A DNA stretch of 64,000 nucleotides from Streptococcus oralis subsp. dentisani (GCF_002096335.1 NZ_NCUW01000030.1:124001-188000); one strand, 5' to 3'; counted from the first letter of the stretch, positions 7,920 to 17,745 are shown. Notes: a model not told the origin generated them from the sequence alone. Program-made: numbers and translations.

Positions 7920-9176
7920 ATGAAAACGAATAAAGTAACCAAATTTGGTATTTCTTTGCTTTCCGTTGCAGCTCTTGGCGTTGTTACGCCAGCTTTGACC
8001 GATAACCCTGTTTTTGGGATTAGTGTCGTAAAGGCTGACGAAAGTCAAGAGCCGCTAAATTTTAGAATCACATATCGTGATATTGATAGTGGGGAAGAAA
8101 TCTCCGCTAAAATGATCGGGGTTCTATACCCTGGCCAATCTGTTAATATCTATAAAGAAATTAGCGGATACCAAATTGTCTCAAACTACGAATGGATGCC
8201 TAATTACAATGCATCCTACGACGTAGTGAGTATGTATTTTTATGGAGCTAATGGATACAATGATATGTATCTTAATTATAGGAAGTTAGAACCAACGCCA
8301 ACTCCGACTCCGGAACCAGCGCCAACTCCAGGCAAAGATAAGGACAAGGAAAATCCAAAACCAGGAGTAAAACCAGAGACCAAACCTTCAGAAACACCAA
8401 AACCAGAAGTAAAACCGGAAACTAAACCTTCTGATACGCCAAAACCAGAAGTGACACCTGAGACTAAACCATCTGAAACTCCAAAACCAGAAGTTAAGCC
8501 AGAGACCAACCCTTCAGAAACTCCAAAACCAGAAGTAAAACCGGAAACTAAACCTTCAGAGACTTCAAAACCAGAAGTTAAGCCGGAAACCAACCCTTCA
8601 GAGACTTCAAAACCAGAAGTTAAGCCGGAAACCAACCCTTCAGAGACACCAAAACCAGAAGTAAAACCGGAAACTAAGCCTTCAGAAACTCCGAAACCAG
8701 AGGTTAAGCAGGAAACTAAGCCTTCAGAAACACCGAAACCAGAAGTAAAACCGGCAACTAAACCTTCAGAAACTCCGAAACCAGAGGTGAAACCGGAAAC
8801 TAAGCCTTCAGAAACACCGAAACCAGAAGTAAAACCGGCAACTAAACCTTCAGAAACTCCGAAACCAGAGGTGAAACCGGAAACTAAACCTTCAGAGGCT
8901 TCAAAACCAGAAGTAAAACCGGAAACTAAACCTTCAGAGACTTCAAAACCAGAAGTAAAACCGGAAACCAAACCACAAACTAATTCGAATACTGCTCCAC
9001 AAGCTCCTGTAAAACCTGTTGGGCAAGATTCAAACACTAAAGCTGACAAACCTGTTTCGAAACCAGAAACTACAGCCCTACCAAACACTGGCGAACAAAA
9101 TTCAATTCTTGGATTTGCAGGCTTCCTCCTTGCAAGTCTTGGTCTAGCAGGCTTGACTTACAAAGGACGTCACTAA
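7920..9176 (+). CDS. LPxTG cell-wall-anchored protein with 14 proline-rich 14-residue repeats
   Basis: 418 residues. Signal peptide at about 1-40; a folded segment at about 42-120 (FRITYRDIDSGEEI...) that faintly resembles MucBP-like surface domains; a Pro/Thr linker; 14 tandem units of the type PSETPKPEVKPETK; sorting signal LPNTG at 387-391; hydrophobic segment; short basic tail. The repeat region probably forms an extended stalk through the wall; a sortase A substrate. Start ATG 7920 is chosen because AAGGAGG (7908-7914) is 5 bases upstream; the ATG at 7902 lacks a site. The ligand is unknown. It has no clear nearby promoter, so expression probably depends on read-through from 7611-7639. 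Confidence 0.88.
   Translation: MKTNKVTKFGISLLSVAALGVVTPALTDNPVFGISVVKADESQEPLNFRITYRDIDSGEEISAKMIGVLYPGQSVNIYKEISGYQIVSNYEWMPNYNASYDVVSMYFYGANGYNDMYLNYRKLEPTPTPTPEPAPTPGKDKDKENPKPGVKPETKPSETPKPEVKPETKPSDTPKPEVTPETKPSETPKPEVKPETNPSETPKPEVKPETKPSETSKPEVKPETNPSETSKPEVKPETNPSETPKPEVKPETKPSETPKPEVKQETKPSETPKPEVKPATKPSETPKPEVKPETKPSETPKPEVKPATKPSETPKPEVKPETKPSEASKPEVKPETKPSETSKPEVKPETKPQTNSNTAPQAPVKPVGQDSNTKADKPVSKPETTALPNTGEQNSILGFAGFLLASLGLAGLTYKGRH
8385..8972 (+). repeat. 42-bp tandem repeats, 14 copies, coding for the proline-rich stalk
   Basis: 588 bases equal 14 x 42. Units differ mainly at third positions and at a few residues (K/N, T/A, P/S), suggesting past expansion and contraction. The repeats keep a reverse-strand frame open for about 270 codons, which is a by-product. 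Confidence 0.95.
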
Positions 9177-9197
9177 AAAATAATATAAGATAAACAA

Positions 9198-9228
9198 AGA
9201 ACTTGAACCGTTGTTCAGGTTCTTTTTG
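9198..9228 (+). terminator. Terminator after the proline-rich LPxTG gene
   Basis: AGAACTTGAAC (9198-9208) pairs with GTTCAGGTTCT (9213-9223) with one G-T pair, followed by TTTTT. Confidence 0.85.
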
Positions 9229-9304
9229 GAATGAAAAAAATTGAATCGTTAAAAATTTAAAAGCTACTATTTTTAGTCTTATTTAAGTTATCTGCTATAA
9301 AATA

Positions 9305-9313
9305 TGGTATAAT
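9305..9313 (+). promoter_or_regulatory. Extended -10 promoter of prsA
   Basis: TGGTATAAT, 52 bases before the ATG; no strong -35 is needed for this promoter type. Confidence 0.75.
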
Positions 9314-9365
9314 GATTGAGTTGGTCTAGAGAAATTTTTGACCGTTTTTAGAAAAAGGAGTAAAC

Positions 9366-10313
9366 ATGAAGAAAAAACTATTGGCAGGAGCCATTACCTT
9401 ATTATCTGTAGCGACTTTGGCTGCTTGTTCAAAAAGTTCTGAAGGAGCTGACCTCATCAGTATGAAGGGTGATGTTATCACTGAACACCAATTTTATGAA
9501 CAAGCCAAAAACAACCCAACTGCACAACAAGTCTTGCTCAATATGACGATAGAAAAAGTATTTGAAAAGCAATATGGGTCTGAAGTGACTGAACAAGAAG
9601 TAGATGATGCCGTTGCCGAAGAGCAGAAGAAATACGGCGACAGTTATCAAAATGTTCTCTCACGTGCGGGGATGACTCCTGAGACTCGTAAAGCTCAAAT
9701 TCGCACCAGCAAATTGGTTGAATTGGCAGTTAAGAAAGCAGCAGAAAATGAATTGACTGACGAAGTTTACCAAAAAGCTTTCGAAGCTTACACACCCGAT
9801 GTGACAGCGCAAATCATCCGTATGGATAATGAAGACAAGGCAAAAGAAGTGCTCGAAAAAGCAAAAGCTGAAGGAGCTGATTTTGCCCAGTTGGCAAAAG
9901 ACAACTCTAATGATGACAAGACAAAAGAAAATGGTGGTGAGATTACTTTTGACTCGGCATCTACAGAACTTCCAGAACAAGTTAAGAAGGCTGCCTTTGC
10001 CTTGGATGTAAATGGGGTATCTGATGTGATTAGAGCAACTGGTCCCCAAGCTTATAGTAACCAATTCTACATCATCAAAGTAACCAAGAAAACAGAAAAA
10101 TCCTCAAATTTAGATGATTACAAAGAAAAATTAAAAACTGTCATTTTGACACAGAAACAAAACGATGCTTCCTTCGTTCAGAGTGTCATCGGAAAAGAAT
10201 TCCAAGCAGCAAATATTAAAATAAAAGACCCTGCTTTCCAGAGTATTTTTGCTCAATATATTGGAAGTGGAGACTCAAGCTCAAGTTCAAGCAGTAGCTC
10301 ATCAGCAGAATAA
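9366..10313 (+). CDS. prsA: PrsA/PpmA foldase lipoprotein (parvulin-type peptidyl-prolyl isomerase)
   Basis: 315 residues. Lipoprotein signal with lipobox LAAC (Cys21), an N-terminal SurA-like chaperone region, a parvulin domain at about 140-235, and a C-terminal region ending in a tail of more than ten serines. It assists folding of exported proteins at the outer membrane face. In S. pneumoniae this is the putative proteinase maturation protein PpmA. AAAGGAG precedes the ATG; it has its own promoter and terminator, so it is monocistronic. Many parvulin active-site residues are poorly conserved in streptococcal PpmA, so isomerase activity should not be assumed. Confidence 0.93.
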   Translation: MKKKLLAGAITLLSVATLAACSKSSEGADLISMKGDVITEHQFYEQAKNNPTAQQVLLNMTIEKVFEKQYGSEVTEQEVDDAVAEEQKKYGDSYQNVLSRAGMTPETRKAQIRTSKLVELAVKKAAENELTDEVYQKAFEAYTPDVTAQIIRMDNEDKAKEVLEKAKAEGADFAQLAKDNSNDDKTKENGGEITFDSASTELPEQVKKAAFALDVNGVSDVIRATGPQAYSNQFYIIKVTKKTEKSSNLDDYKEKLKTVILTQKQNDASFVQSVIGKEFQAANIKIKDPAFQSIFAQYIGSGDSSSSSSSSSSAE

Positions 10314-10320
10314 AAAAGAA

Positions 10321-10356
10321 AAATACAAACTTTGTCTTGAAGTTTGTATTTTTTTC
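10321..10356 (+). terminator. Terminator after prsA
   Basis: Perfect 12-bp stem: AAATACAAACTT (10321-10332) and AAGTTTGTATTT (10340-10351), followed by T residues. Confidence 0.9.
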
Positions 10357-10425
10357 TAATCAATTTAGTCCAAAGAGCAAAATTCGAAGGATTAAAGGAT
10401 AAGAGTTTTTTTCTTTCTGAAAAAA

Positions 10426-10434
10426 TGGTATAAT
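10426..10434 (+). promoter_or_regulatory. Extended -10 promoter of ftsW
   Basis: TGGTATAAT, 69 bases before the ftsW start. Confidence 0.75.
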
Positions 10435-10503
10435 AGCAATCAAAACTAGAAAATAAAACGGAATTGGGAACAGATTTCTCTGTTCCTATTAGAGTGGTGA
10501 CAT

Positions 10504-11727
10504 ATGAAAATTAGTAAAAGGCACCTATTGAACTATTCCATTTTGATTCCTTACCTCCTTTTATCGATTTTGGGTCTAATCGTCGTTTACTCAACGACGA
10601 GTGCTACCCTGATCCAAGAGGGGAAAAGCGCTCTTCAGTTAGCTCGGAACCAAGGAATGTTTTGGATAATCAGTTTGATTTTGATTGCCTTAATTTATAA
10701 ACTGAAACTTGGTTTTTTAAGAAATGAACGCTTGATTTTTATCGTTATGTTTGTGGAGATGATTCTCTTGGCTTTGGCGCGGTTAATTGGTACCCCAATC
10801 AATGGTGCCTATGGTTGGATTTCTGTAGGGCCAGTGACGATTCAACCCGCAGAGTACCTAAAGATTATTATTATTTGGTACCTAGCCCATCGATTTTCAA
10901 AACAACAAGATGAGATAGCGGTCTATGATTTTCAAGTCTTGACCCAAAATCAATGGCTGCCTCGTGCTTTTAATGACTGGCGTTTTGTTTTGTTGATTTT
11001 GATAGGTAGTTTGGGAATTTTCCCAGATTTGGGAAATGCGACTATCTTGGTGATGGTATCACTGATTATGTATACAGTCAGTGGGATTGCCTACCGTTGG
11101 TTTTCAACTTTCTTAGCTCTTTTGGCAGGTGGTTCGATTCTAGTCTTGTCTGTCATTCGCTTTGTCGGGGTTGAAAAGTTTTCTCAAATTCCAGTGTTTG
11201 GCTACGTTGCTAAACGTTTCAGTGCCTTCTTTAATCCTTTTAATGACTTGGCAGGCGCAGGACATCAGCTTGCAAATTCCTACTATGCCATGGTGAATGG
11301 TGGCTGGTTTGGACTTGGATTAGGAAATTCCATCGAAAAGCGTGGTTATTTGCCAGAAGCCCACACAGATTTCGTCTTTTCGATCGTTATTGAGGAATTT
11401 GGATTTGTAGGAGCGAGTATGATTTTGGCACTCCTCTTCTTCTTGATTTTGAGAATCATCCTAGTCGGTATTCGAGCTAAGGATCCCTTTAACTCTATGG
11501 TTGCTATCGGTGTCGGAGGCATGATCCTTGTTCAGGTCTTTGTCAATATTGGTGGGATTTCCGGGTTAATTCCTTCTACAGGGGTAACCTTCCCCTTCCT
11601 TTCACAAGGGGGAAATAGTCTCCTGGTCTTATCCGTAGCCATTGCCTTTGTACTAAATATCGATGCCAGTGAAAAACGTGCCAAACTTATCAGAGAATAT
11701 GAAAGTCAAACTTCTGCTACTCTGTAA
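10504..11727 (+). CDS. ftsW: Septal peptidoglycan polymerase FtsW (SEDS family)
   Basis: 407 residues with about ten hydrophobic transmembrane stretches. SEDS glycosyltransferase that polymerises septal peptidoglycan with its partner class b PBP (PBP2x). Seen: family signatures [23 protein letters not shown], a large loop with the catalytic-region segment [10 protein letters not shown], and [19 protein letters not shown]. The sequence matches streptococcal FtsW rather than RodA (for example the start [12 protein letters not shown]). It has its own promoter; ppc follows after 23 bases and may be read through. Confidence 0.94.
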   Translation: MKISKRHLLNYSILIPYLLLSILGLIVVYSTTSATLIQEGKSALQLARNQGMFWIISLILIALIYKLKLGFLRNERLIFIVMFVEMILLALARLIGTPINGAYGWISVGPVTIQPAEYLKIIIIWYLAHRFSKQQDEIAVYDFQVLTQNQWLPRAFNDWRFVLLILIGSLGIFPDLGNATILVMVSLIMYTVSGIAYRWFSTFLALLAGGSILVLSVIRFVGVEKFSQIPVFGYVAKRFSAFFNPFNDLAGAGHQLANSYYAMVNGGWFGLGLGNSIEKRGYLPEAHTDFVFSIVIEEFGFVGASMILALLFFLILRIILVGIRAKDPFNSMVAIGVGGMILVQVFVNIGGISGLIPSTGVTFPFLSQGGNSLLVLSVAIAFVLNIDASEKRAKLIREYESQTSATL

Positions 11728-11750
11728 AGATTGTATGGAAAGGAAAGTTT

Positions 11751-14447
11751 ATGTCACTTCAAAAATTAGAAAACTATAGCAATAAAGCCGTTGTCCAAGA
11801 AGAAGTCTTGATTTTGACGGAGCTATTAGAAGATATCACAAAAAATATGCTGGCCCCAGAGACCTTTGATAAAATCATGCAGTTGAAGAACTTGTCTACA
11901 AGCGAAGACTATCAAGGACTCAATAAATTGGTGACCAGTCTTTCGAATGAAGAAATGATTTATATTTCTCGCTATTTCTCAATCCTTCCACTCTTGATCA
12001 ATATCTCTGAAGATGTGGATTTGGCTTACGAGATTAACCATCAAAACAATATCGACCAGGACTATCTAGGCAAATTATCTACAACCATAAAGATGGTGGC
12101 TGAAAAAGAAAACGCAGCTGAAATTCTAGAAAAGTTAAATGTAGTTCCTGTCTTGACTGCCCACCCGACTCAAGTACAACGCAAGAGTATGCTGGACTTG
12201 ACCAACCATATCCATACTCTCTTGCGCAAGTACCGTGATGTCAAACTAGGTTTGATTAATAAAGAAAAATGGCATACCGATCTCCGTCGTTATATTGAAA
12301 TTATCATGCAAACGGACATGATTCGCGAGAAGAAATTGAAAGTAACCAACGAGATCACCAACGTGATGGAGTACTATCAGAGTTCTTTCTTGAATGCTGT
12401 TCCTCGTTTGACGGCTGAGTATAAGAAACTGGCTAAGGAACAAGGTATCGAACTCCAACATCCAAAACCGATTACCATGGGGATGTGGATCGGAGGAGAC
12501 CGTGATGGAAATCCTTTCGTAACGGCAGAAACCCTCAACAAATCAGCCTTGACCCAGTGTGAAGTCATCATGAATTACTACGATGAGAAGATTTATAACC
12601 TCTATCGTGAATTCTCACTTTCAACCAGCATCGTGAATGTCAGCGACAAGGTTCGTGAGATGGCGCTGAAGTCTCAGGACAACTCGATTTATCGTGAAAA
12701 AGAACTCTATCGTCGTGCTCTCTTTGATATCCAAGCTAAGATGCAGGCAACCAAGGCTTATTTGATTGAAGACAAGGATCTTCAGCCTAGATATGCTACC
12801 GCAGATGAATTTTATCAAGACTTGTTGGCCATCCGAGATTCTCTATTAGAGAACAAAGGTGAGTACCTGATTTCAGGAGAATTTGTAGAGTTGATGCAGG
12901 CAGTTGAAATCTTTGGCTTCTATCTTGCCTCTATCGACATGCGCCAAGATTCGAGTGTCCATGAAGCTTGTGTGGCAGAATTGCTAGCATCAGCTGGTAT
13001 TAACGACCATTATAGCGACCTTTCTGAAGATGAAAAATGCGCTCTCCTCTTAAAAGAGTTGGAAGAAGACCCTCGTATCCTTTCAGCAACTCATGCTGAA
13101 AAGTCAGAACTTCTTGAGAAAGAGTTGTCTATCTTTAAGGCTGCTCGTAAATTGAAGGATAAACTGGGTGAAAATGTCATTCGTCAAACCATCATTTCTC
13201 ACGCAACAAGTGTATCCGATATGCTCGAGCTAGCAATCATGCTCAAAGAAGTCGGCTTGGTGGATGCCCAAAAAGCCCGTGTCCAAATTGTTCCCCTGTT
13301 TGAGACTATCGAGGACTTGGATCATTCGGAAGAAACCATGAGAAAATACTTCTCTCTTCCTTTAGCTAAAAAATGGATTGCTTCAAAAGATAACTATCAG
13401 GAAATCATGCTCGGTTACTCTGATAGTAACAAGGACGGTGGTTACTTGTCCTCATGTTGGACCCTTTACAAGGCGCAGCAACAACTAACTGCTATCGGTG
13501 ACGAATTTGGCGTTAAGGTCACTTTCTTCCATGGTCGTGGTGGTACTGTGGGTCGTGGTGGTGGCCCAACTTATGAAGCCATTACATCTCAACCGCTCAA
13601 GTCTATCAAGGATCGTATCCGTTTGACTGAGCAAGGAGAAGTGATTGGAAACAAATACGGAAACAAAGACGCTGCTTATTACAATCTTGAGATGCTGGTT
13701 TCTGCAGCCATTAATCGTATGATTACTAAGAAGAAGAGTGATACCAATACGTCAAACCGTTACGAAGCCATTATGGACCAAGTAGTGGATCGTAGCTACG
13801 ATATCTACCGTGACTTGGTCTTTGGAAATGAACATTTCTATGACTATTTCTTTGAGTCCAGTCCGATTAAGGCTATTTCAAGCTTTAATATCGGTTCGCG
13901 TCCAGCTGCTCGTAAGACCATTACAGAAATCGGTGGTCTACGTGCTATCCCTTGGGTCTTCTCATGGTCACAAAGTCGTGTCATGTTCCCTGGATGGTAT
14001 GGAGTAGGATCGAGCTTTAAAGAGTTTATTGATCAAGATCCGAAAAATATCGAGTTTCTTCGTGACATGTACCAAAACTGGCCTTTCTTCCAATCTTTAC
14101 TTTCCAATGTAGACATGGTCTTGTCTAAGTCTAACATGAACATTGCCTTTGAATATGCCAAGCTCTGTGAAGATGAAGAAGTGCAGGCTATCTACTACAC
14201 TATTTTAGATGAATGGCAATTGACTAAGGATGTTATTTTAGCTATTGAAGGTTATGACGAACTCTTGGCAGAAAACTCTTACCTAAAAGACAGTCTAAAC
14301 TATCGTATGCCTTACTTTAATATTCTTAACTACATCCAGTTGGAGTTGATTAAACGTCAACGTCGTGGCGAATTGTCAGCAGACGAAGAAAGATTGATTC
14401 ATATAACCATTAACGGAATTGCAACAGGTTTGCGTAATTCAGGTTGA
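11751..14447 (+). CDS. ppc: Phosphoenolpyruvate carboxylase
   Basis: 898 residues, normal length. Converts PEP and bicarbonate to oxaloacetate, the anaplerotic source of aspartate in streptococci that lack a full TCA cycle. Seen: VLTAHPTQ with the catalytic His, [36 protein letters not shown] and the C-terminal NSG end typical of the family. GAAAGG lies before the ATG. A terminator follows. Confidence 0.97.
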   Translation: MSLQKLENYSNKAVVQEEVLILTELLEDITKNMLAPETFDKIMQLKNLSTSEDYQGLNKLVTSLSNEEMIYISRYFSILPLLINISEDVDLAYEINHQNNIDQDYLGKLSTTIKMVAEKENAAEILEKLNVVPVLTAHPTQVQRKSMLDLTNHIHTLLRKYRDVKLGLINKEKWHTDLRRYIEIIMQTDMIREKKLKVTNEITNVMEYYQSSFLNAVPRLTAEYKKLAKEQGIELQHPKPITMGMWIGGDRDGNPFVTAETLNKSALTQCEVIMNYYDEKIYNLYREFSLSTSIVNVSDKVREMALKSQDNSIYREKELYRRALFDIQAKMQATKAYLIEDKDLQPRYATADEFYQDLLAIRDSLLENKGEYLISGEFVELMQAVEIFGFYLASIDMRQDSSVHEACVAELLASAGINDHYSDLSEDEKCALLLKELEEDPRILSATHAEKSELLEKELSIFKAARKLKDKLGENVIRQTIISHATSVSDMLELAIMLKEVGLVDAQKARVQIVPLFETIEDLDHSEETMRKYFSLPLAKKWIASKDNYQEIMLGYSDSNKDGGYLSSCWTLYKAQQQLTAIGDEFGVKVTFFHGRGGTVGRGGGPTYEAITSQPLKSIKDRIRLTEQGEVIGNKYGNKDAAYYNLEMLVSAAINRMITKKKSDTNTSNRYEAIMDQVVDRSYDIYRDLVFGNEHFYDYFFESSPIKAISSFNIGSRPAARKTITEIGGLRAIPWVFSWSQSRVMFPGWYGVGSSFKEFIDQDPKNIEFLRDMYQNWPFFQSLLSNVDMVLSKSNMNIAFEYAKLCEDEEVQAIYYTILDEWQLTKDVILAIEGYDELLAENSYLKDSLNYRMPYFNILNYIQLELIKRQRRGELSADEERLIHITINGIATGLRNSG

Positions 14448-14455
14448 TTTTTTCT

Positions 14456-14485
14456 AAACTTCCTCTTTTTCAAGGGGAAGTTTTT
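14456..14485 (+). terminator. Terminator after ppc
   Basis: AAACTTCCTC (14456-14465) pairs with GGGGAAGTTT (14474-14483), one G-T pair, followed by T residues. Confidence 0.8.
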
Positions 14486-14514
14486 GAATAGTTTAAAAAA
14501 TTCTAAAAATAGTC

Positions 14515-14542
14515 TTGACAAGTAATTGAAAAATGATATAAT
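14515..14542 (+). promoter_or_regulatory. Strong promoter of the T-box/trpXYZ transcript
   Basis: -35 TTGACA (14515-14520), 16-base spacer, -10 TATAAT (14537-14542). Both hexamers are perfect consensus. Confidence 0.85.
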
Positions 14543-14548
14543 TTAAAC

Positions 14549-14784
14549 ATTCAGAAAGTAATCATTGAAATTTTTTAGAGAGTCTGTGGTTGGTGGAAAC
14601 AGATAAATGAAAGTGATGAAAATTGGGCTGAATGTTATTAAGAATTTGAAATCATAAAAATTCGGTGAGCACACCTTACAGTGCAACTCGTGAATGCGAG
14701 AAAGAGCGATAGGGATATTCCCTATAATTGAGGTGGCACCGCGCATCGACGTCCTCACACAAGTTTTTTGTGTGAGGACTTTTT
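14549..14784 (+). ncRNA. T-box riboswitch (probably tryptophan-responsive) controlling trpXYZ
   Basis: Contains the T-box core GAGGTGGCACCGCG (14730-14743), the AGAGAG and GGTGG-type stem I elements (14577-14597), and a factor-independent terminator GTCCTCACAC / GTGTGAGGAC (14751-14779) plus TTTTT. The candidate specifier TGG (14624-14626) on the 3' side of stem I predicts sensing of uncharged tRNA-Trp, which fits the downstream transporter. The specifier call is by eye; the T-box itself is secure. Confidence 0.9.
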
Positions 14785-14877
14785 CTATGGGGAGGAAAGA
14801 TATTGGAATTTAAACGATGGCATCGCTTGATGATGTGATTTAAAAAGTTAAGGTAAAAGAATTAAGGAGAAAGAAAA

Positions 14878-15873
14878 ATGAAAAATAAACGTTTGATTGG
14901 AATTGTCGCTGGATTAGCAGTATTGGTAGTGGCTAGCTTGATTTATTCATCAATGAACAAGCCAGCAGCTAAGGAAGAGCAAAAGGTCGCTAAGGTTGGT
15001 GTCCTTCAATTTGTTAGTCACCCATCCTTGGACTTGATTTACCAAGGGATTCAAGATGGATTAGCTGAAGAAGGCTATAAAGGTGACCAAGTAAAAATCG
15101 ACTTTATGAACTCAGAAGGTGATCAGAGCAAGGTTGCAACCATGAGTAAACAATTGGTGGCAAATGGAAACGATGTCGTTGTTGGGATTGCAACACCAGC
15201 TGCTCAAGGACTCGCTAGTGCTACAAAAGACCTACCTGTTATCATGGCTGCTATTACAGACCCAATCGGTGCTAACTTGGTCAAAGATTTGAAAAAACCA
15301 GGTGGCAACATCACAGGGGTGTCAGATCATAACCCAGCTGAACAGCAAGTGGAATTGATTAAAACTTTGACACCAAATGTCAAAACAATCGGCGCTCTTT
15401 ACTCAAGTAGCGAAGATAACTCAAAAACACAGGTAGAAGAATTCAAGGCTTATGCTGAAAAAGCAGGTTTGACAGTCGAAACCTTTGCTGTTCCATCAAC
15501 AAATGAAATTGCTTCAACAGTCAATGTCATGACAAGCAAGGTCGATGCAATCTGGGTTCCAATTGACAACACCATCGCATCAGCATTTTCAACAGTTGTT
15601 TCAAGTAACCAAACAGCTAAAAAGCCAATCTACCCAAGTGCCACTGCCATGGTAGAAGCAGGTGGATTAGCATCTGTAGTAGTTGACCAACACGATCTTG
15701 GAGTGGCTACTGGTAAAATGATTGCAAAAGTTTTGAAAGGTGAAAAACCAGCTGATACGCCAGTCAATGTCTTTTCAACTGGTAAGTCAGTGATTAACAA
15801 AAAACTAGCTCAGGAATTTGGTATCACCATTCCTGAGTCCGTTCTAAAAGAAGCAGGACAAGTGATTGAATAA
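14878..15873 (+). CDS. trpX: ABC transporter substrate-binding protein (TrpX-type)
   Basis: 331 residues of the ABC_sub_bind (PF04392) family. An N-terminal hydrophobic segment (about 5-25) is followed by a periplasmic-binding-type fold with VGVLQFVSHPSLD, VVVGIATPAAQ, MAAITDPIGAN and the later SVVVDQHDLGV. Unlike most Gram-positive binding proteins, no Cys lies at the end of the signal, so it looks membrane-anchored by its signal rather than lipidated. It is the first gene behind the T-box. The substrate is inferred to be tryptophan (or tyrosine) from the leader and family. Confidence 0.88.
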   Translation: MKNKRLIGIVAGLAVLVVASLIYSSMNKPAAKEEQKVAKVGVLQFVSHPSLDLIYQGIQDGLAEEGYKGDQVKIDFMNSEGDQSKVATMSKQLVANGNDVVVGIATPAAQGLASATKDLPVIMAAITDPIGANLVKDLKKPGGNITGVSDHNPAEQQVELIKTLTPNVKTIGALYSSSEDNSKTQVEEFKAYAEKAGLTVETFAVPSTNEIASTVNVMTSKVDAIWVPIDNTIASAFSTVVSSNQTAKKPIYPSATAMVEAGGLASVVVDQHDLGVATGKMIAKVLKGEKPADTPVNVFSTGKSVINKKLAQEFGITIPESVLKEAGQVIE

Positions 15874-15880
15874 AGATAAA

Positions 15881-15909
15881 GGAGGAGCTGGACACATCTC
15901 CTCCCATTT
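15881..15909 (+). terminator. Intercistronic hairpin between trpX and trpY (partial terminator)
   Basis: GGAGGAG (15881-15887) pairs with CTCCTCC (15898-15904), followed by CATTTTT. It probably lowers transcription of the permease and ATPase relative to the binding protein. Confidence 0.6.
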
Positions 15910-15938
15910 TTACTAAAGAAAGAAATGAGTGAAAGATT

Positions 15939-16805
15939 ATGATAGTATCCATTATTTCTCAGGGAATGGTCTGGGCGATTCTAGGTTTGGGAATCTTTAT
16001 GACTTTCCGAATTTTGAATTTTCCAGATATGACTACTGAGGGCTCTTTTCCTCTAGGGGGAGCAGTAGCTGTAACCTTGATAACGCAGGGAGTCAACCCA
16101 TTTTTAGCGACCTTAGCTGCAGTAGGAGCGGGATGTCTAGCTGGAATGGCGACGGGACTCTTATATACCAAAGGAAACATTCCAACTCTCTTATCAGGGA
16201 TTCTGGTCATGACTTCTTGCCATTCCATCATGCTCATGATTATGGGACGTGCTAATCTGGGGCTTCTTGGAACCAAGCAAATTCAGGATGTCTTGCCTTT
16301 TGATTCAGACCTTAACCAACTCTTGACTGGATTAATCTTTGTAGCTCTTGTTATTGGCCTTATGCTCTTTTTCCTAGATACCAAACTAGGTCAGGCATAC
16401 ATCGCTACAGGTGACAATCCTGATATGGCTCGTAGCTTTGGTATCAATACGGGACGTATGGAACTCATGGGCTTGGTTCTCTCAAATGGGATTATCGCGC
16501 TTGCAGGGGCCTTAATTGCTCAACAAGAAGGATATGCGGATGTTTCACGAGGTATCGGGGTTATCGTAGTTGGTCTAGCTAGCTTGATTATTGGTGAGGT
16601 TTTGTTTAAGAGTTTGACTCTGGCAGAGCGCCTCATGACCATCGTCGTTGGCTCTATCGCCTATCAGTTCCTCGTCTGGGGAGTGATTGCTCTTGGGTTT
16701 AATACAAGTTATCTTCGTTTGTACAGCGCCTTGATTTTGGCAGTTTGCCTTATGATTCCAACCTTCAAAAGCAAATACCTGAAAGGAGTCAAGTTTAGCA
16801 AATGA
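15939..16805 (+). CDS. trpY: ABC transporter permease (TrpY-type)
   Basis: 288 residues with eight or nine hydrophobic segments, of the branched-chain-amino-acid-type permease family (LivH-like). Seen: the family loop ATGDNPDMARSFGINTGRMELMG and LSNGIIALAGALIAQQEGYADVSRG. It forms the membrane channel for the TrpX substrate. The stop overlaps the start of the ATPase gene by 4 bases (ATGA), which shows tight coupling. The ribosome binding site is weak (GTGAAAG). Confidence 0.9.
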   Translation: MIVSIISQGMVWAILGLGIFMTFRILNFPDMTTEGSFPLGGAVAVTLITQGVNPFLATLAAVGAGCLAGMATGLLYTKGNIPTLLSGILVMTSCHSIMLMIMGRANLGLLGTKQIQDVLPFDSDLNQLLTGLIFVALVIGLMLFFLDTKLGQAYIATGDNPDMARSFGINTGRMELMGLVLSNGIIALAGALIAQQEGYADVSRGIGVIVVGLASLIIGEVLFKSLTLAERLMTIVVGSIAYQFLVWGVIALGFNTSYLRLYSALILAVCLMIPTFKSKYLKGVKFSK

Positions 16806-17560
16806 CAGCAATTGTAGAATTAAAAAATGCCACCAAAGTCATCACGAATGGCTATGACGAGGAAAAAATCATACTGAATGATGTTTCTCTTGAAATTTTC
16901 GAACATGATTTCATTACCATTCTAGGTGGAAATGGAGCAGGGAAGTCAACGCTTTTTAACACTATTGCAGGTACCTTACCTTTAACAAGTGGCAGTATCC
17001 GTATCATGGGCGAGGACGTGACGCATTTTTCACCTGAAAAGCGGGCTAAGTACCTGTCTCGTGTCTTTCAGGATCCTAAGATGGGTACGGCTCCCCGTAT
17101 GACGGTAGCGGAAAATCTCTTGATTGCCAAGTTTCGTGGTGAGAAGAGAGGACTCCTTCCTAGGAGACTTTCAAGCCATAGAGAAGAATTTCAGGCTACC
17201 ATTGAAAAAGTGGGAAATGGTCTTGAAAAGCATCTAGATACTCCGATTGAGTTTCTATCAGGTGGACAACGTCAGGCCTTGAGTCTCTTAATGGCAACCT
17301 TGAAGCGACCTGAGTTGCTCTTGTTGGATGAACACACAGCCGCCCTTGACCCAAAGACCAGTGTTGCTTTGATGGAGTTAACAGATGACTTTGTCAGCAA
17401 AGATCATCTAACAGCCTTGATGATTACCCACCATATGGAGGATGCACTGAAGTATGGCAATCGTCTGATTGTCATGAAGGAAGGTCGTATCATCCAAGAC
17501 CTCAATAAAGAAGAAAAAGCTAAGATGAAAATCTCAGACTACTATCAATTATTTGAATAG
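16802..17560 (+). CDS. trpZ: ABC transporter ATP-binding protein (TrpZ-type)
   Basis: 252 residues. Walker A GGNGAGKST, ABC signature LSGGQRQ, Walker B LLLLDEHTAALD and the switch His in MITHHMED. Energises the TrpXYZ importer. The start codon overlaps the trpY stop. No clear terminator is seen before dnaG. Confidence 0.93.
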   Translation: MTAIVELKNATKVITNGYDEEKIILNDVSLEIFEHDFITILGGNGAGKSTLFNTIAGTLPLTSGSIRIMGEDVTHFSPEKRAKYLSRVFQDPKMGTAPRMTVAENLLIAKFRGEKRGLLPRRLSSHREEFQATIEKVGNGLEKHLDTPIEFLSGGQRQALSLLMATLKRPELLLLDEHTAALDPKTSVALMELTDDFVSKDHLTALMITHHMEDALKYGNRLIVMKEGRIIQDLNKEEKAKMKISDYYQLFE

Positions 17561-17678
17561 ATGAGTGAAATAATCATCAAAAAATAGAGAAGAGAAACTT
17601 AGAAGCATTAAAGTGTTTATATCTTCTTTCTATCTAGAAAAATAAGGCAAAGAGAATTACGGAAAGCGTATGAAATGG

Positions 17679-17707
17679 TTTACTTTTTTTCAGAAATAAG
17701 CTATACT
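17679..17707 (+). promoter_or_regulatory. Promoter of the dnaG-rpoD operon
   Basis: -35 TTTACT (17679-17684), 17-base spacer, -10 TATACT (17702-17707). Confidence 0.55.
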
Positions 17708-17745
17708 AGTTTACGTGAAACTATGATAAGATGGAGGTATTGTGT

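Noticed and set aside
8385-8972. Regularly spaced repeats that might be read as a CRISPR array
   Set aside because: The repeats are contiguous coding units without unique spacers, and stay in frame within a gene.
8276-9088. A 270-codon open frame on the - strand
   Set aside because: It is the mirror of the 42-bp repeats of the LPxTG gene; the GFTSGFGVSEGLVS repeats arise only from the sense repeats, and there is no start signal.
6994-9176. A complete transposon or insertion sequence
   Set aside because: There is no transposase gene and no flanking terminal inverted repeats were seen; only the recombinase and its sites support a mobile origin.
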